64,000 nucleotides of DNA, taken from positions 86,167-150,166 of the forward strand of contig JACFNF010000008.1 in the NCBI GenBank assembly GCA_019454985.1, given 5' to 3'. The position numbers and the translations under genes were made by a program. Source of the stretch: Bacteroidales bacterium. Its GTDB lineage: Bacteria > Bacteroidota > Bacteroidia > Bacteroidales > F082. The notes beneath the pieces are model-generated. The model was not told the origin of the DNA and searched no databases. It was given only the letters and a program-made list of their open reading frames with translations. Shown in pieces: positions 62,820-64,000 of this stretch (the stretch's first letter is position 1; every line of letters starts with the position of its first letter).

Positions 62820-63773
62820 CTATTTTACAAGTCCGAGCTGCAGCGACATTTCGAGCATTCGGTCTATAGGTTTTCTTGCTTTTTCCATCACTTCTTCCGA
62901 CAATTCGATGGCGGGTTTTTCGTTTTTGAGTGCAAGATAAAGTTTTTCAACGGTATTCAGTTTCATATAGGGGCAGTCGTTGCAACTGCATGTTTCGTCA
63001 GAAGGAACGATGAGAAAAGTTTTCGAAAGGTTCGATTTTTGCATCTGATGAAGGATTCCGCTTTCGGTAGCCACAATAAATTTCTGTGCACTGCTTTTTG
63101 CTGTAAAGTTGAGCAAAGCCGTTGTTGAACCCACAAAATCAGCAAGTTCGAGGACTGCAGCCTGGCACTCAGGATGAGCAATCAACAGGGCATCAGGGTT
63201 TTCTGCTTTCATCCGAACGATGGCTTCGGCCGTAAGGATATCGTGAACCTCGCAGGTGCCATCCCAGAGAACCATATCGCGTCCGGTAATTTTGTTGATA
63301 TAGCCACCCAGGTTTTTGTCGGGTGCAAATACAATTTTCTGATCTTTTGGCAACGACTCCACAATTTGAACTGCATTGCCCGAAGTGCAAATGATGTCGG
63401 ACAAGGTTTTCACTTCCGCAGTACAATTGATGTAGGAAATCACTAAATGATCGGGATAATTATTTAGAAATTGGGCAAAACCCTCGGCCGGGCAACTGTC
63501 GGCCAACGAACAGCCGGCTTTCAGGTCGGGAAGCACCACAAGCTTATCGGGATTAAGAATCTTAGCCGTTTCGGCCATAAAATGAACCCCCGCAAACACG
63601 ATCATCTGCGCATTGGTTTTAGCAGCCTCGCGTGCCAAACCCAGGCTGTCGCCCACATAATCGGCCAAATCCTGAATCTCTGGGACCTGATAATAATGCG
63701 CCAGAATAATGGCGTTTTTCTCTTTTCGCAGTCGTTCAATTTCCTGTAAATAATCAATTCCTGACATATTCAC
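62820..63773 (-). CDS. nadA: quinolinate synthase
   Basis: NadA condenses iminoaspartate with dihydroxyacetone phosphate to quinolinate in de novo NAD synthesis, using a [4Fe-4S] cluster. The 317-residue length is typical. [20 protein letters not shown] and [10 protein letters not shown] are the substrate loop motifs. Candidate cluster cysteines are Cys88 ([10 protein letters not shown]), Cys174 (DGTCEVH) and one of Cys262/264/267 (TCSCNDCP). HPECQAAV is also conserved. nadB and nadC are not in the window. A TATTTTTG element lies 26 bases upstream. Confidence 0.97.
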   Translation of the reverse strand: MNMSGIDYLQEIERLRKEKNAIILAHYYQVPEIQDLADYVGDSLGLAREAAKTNAQMIVFAGVHFMAETAKILNPDKLVVLPDLKAGCSLADSCPAEGFAQFLNNYPDHLVISYINCTAEVKTLSDIICTSGNAVQIVESLPKDQKIVFAPDKNLGGYINKITGRDMVLWDGTCEVHDILTAEAIVRMKAENPDALLIAHPECQAAVLELADFVGSTTALLNFTAKSSAQKFIVATESGILHQMQKSNLSKTFLIVPSDETCSCNDCPYMKLNTVEKLYLALKNEKPAIELSEEVMEKARKPIDRMLEMSLQLGLVK

Positions 63774-64000
63774 TGTATTATCGTCATTTTTACTTTTGAC
63801 AAAAATAAGACAAAAGCAAAGAACAAAAATTCATTCGGCAGATAGCGAAGCCTGATATAAACATCTTTTTATAAAAAAATATTGTTATTTATATAACGTT
63901 GTGAATAACTGAATAACTTTTTGATTAAAAACTTGCTTTTTTGGGTTATCAGACTTTATGAACAAACTATTCACAAAAATGAAGTTTTAAATTGTTGTGA
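63774..64000. other. AT-rich intergenic at the right edge
   Basis: About 227 bases upstream of nadA with no coding frame. It contains the nadA promoter and two DnaA-box-like 9-mers: TTATTCACA on the minus strand (63900-63908) and CTATTCACA (63967-63975). The window ends inside this stretch. Confidence 0.5.
63800..63807 (-). promoter_or_regulatory. -7 element (TATTTTTG) for the nadA operon
   Basis: A perfect minus-strand TAnnTTTG match, 26 bases from the nadA ATG. Confidence 0.55.

Noticed and set aside
1..64000. CRISPR array, prophage or rRNA operon
   Set aside because: No regularly spaced direct repeats, phage structural or integrase genes, or rRNA sequence were seen on reading the window.

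Overview
The window reads as a chromosomal segment of a Bacteroidota bacterium, most likely class Bacteroidia. Supporting evidence: a full-length SprA (type IX secretion outer-membrane translocon) next to ruvA; two proteins with type IX C-terminal sorting domains; a TonB-dependent receptor and a TonB-like transducer; tandem short SSB proteins; and many copies of the Bacteroidota promoter element TAnnTTTG just upstream of genes. There are no rRNA genes, CRISPR arrays, prophages or intact insertion sequences. The only mobile-element trace is a short transposase fossil near 59.2 kb.

Layout. 0-11 kb: the N-terminal end of a multiheme cytochrome c cut by the left edge, a SulP transporter, purN, a DUF3109 protein, a secreted T9SS protein, a fused dual-ATPase peptide ABC protein, a 790 bp gene-poor stretch, two ssb paralogues, a ComF-like protein, a membrane acetyltransferase-like protein and a second T9SS cargo protein. 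11-20.6 kb: mgsA, the sulfate-activation genes cysQ-cysD-cysNC, a bacterial deoxyhypusine-synthase-like gene, a PAS histidine kinase with a cysteine cluster, a conserved 474-residue protein of unknown function, and thpR. 20.7-25.1 kb: tRNA-Ala(GGC) with a strong terminator, a lipoprotein/TonB-receptor pair, a TonB-like transducer, a VanZ-like protein and gcvH. 25.2-37.5 kb: sprA, ruvA, aspS and maeB, all on the minus strand.

37.7-44.5 kb holds a tightly packed six-gene plus-strand operon: GT2 glycosyltransferase, methyltransferase-like protein, FrhB-like iron-sulfur protein, flippase-like membrane protein, SDR and polytopic glycosyltransferase. It looks like a lipid-linked glycan pathway and is the best candidate here for an undescribed system. 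44.6-53.8 kb: a secreted C69 dipeptidase, then on the minus strand an RND efflux operon (adaptor, pump, TolC) followed by a LytS/LytTR two-component pair. 54-64 kb: mnmA, menC, dxs with an overlapping HAD hydrolase, a PepSY-type membrane protein, an OB-like lipoprotein, and a nadA-lipoprotein-YwqK/MORN operon. The last 230 bases are AT-rich and intergenic.

Start codons were often moved downstream of the longest open frame because a TAnnTTTG element sits inside or just before the longer version. In three genes (purN, the DUF3109 gene, thpR) the element lies exactly four bases before ATG, which suggests leaderless transcripts. Two genes are too short or too incomplete for ordinary ORF calling: the truncated cytochrome at 1-384 and a 58-residue two-helix membrane protein at 17762-17938.
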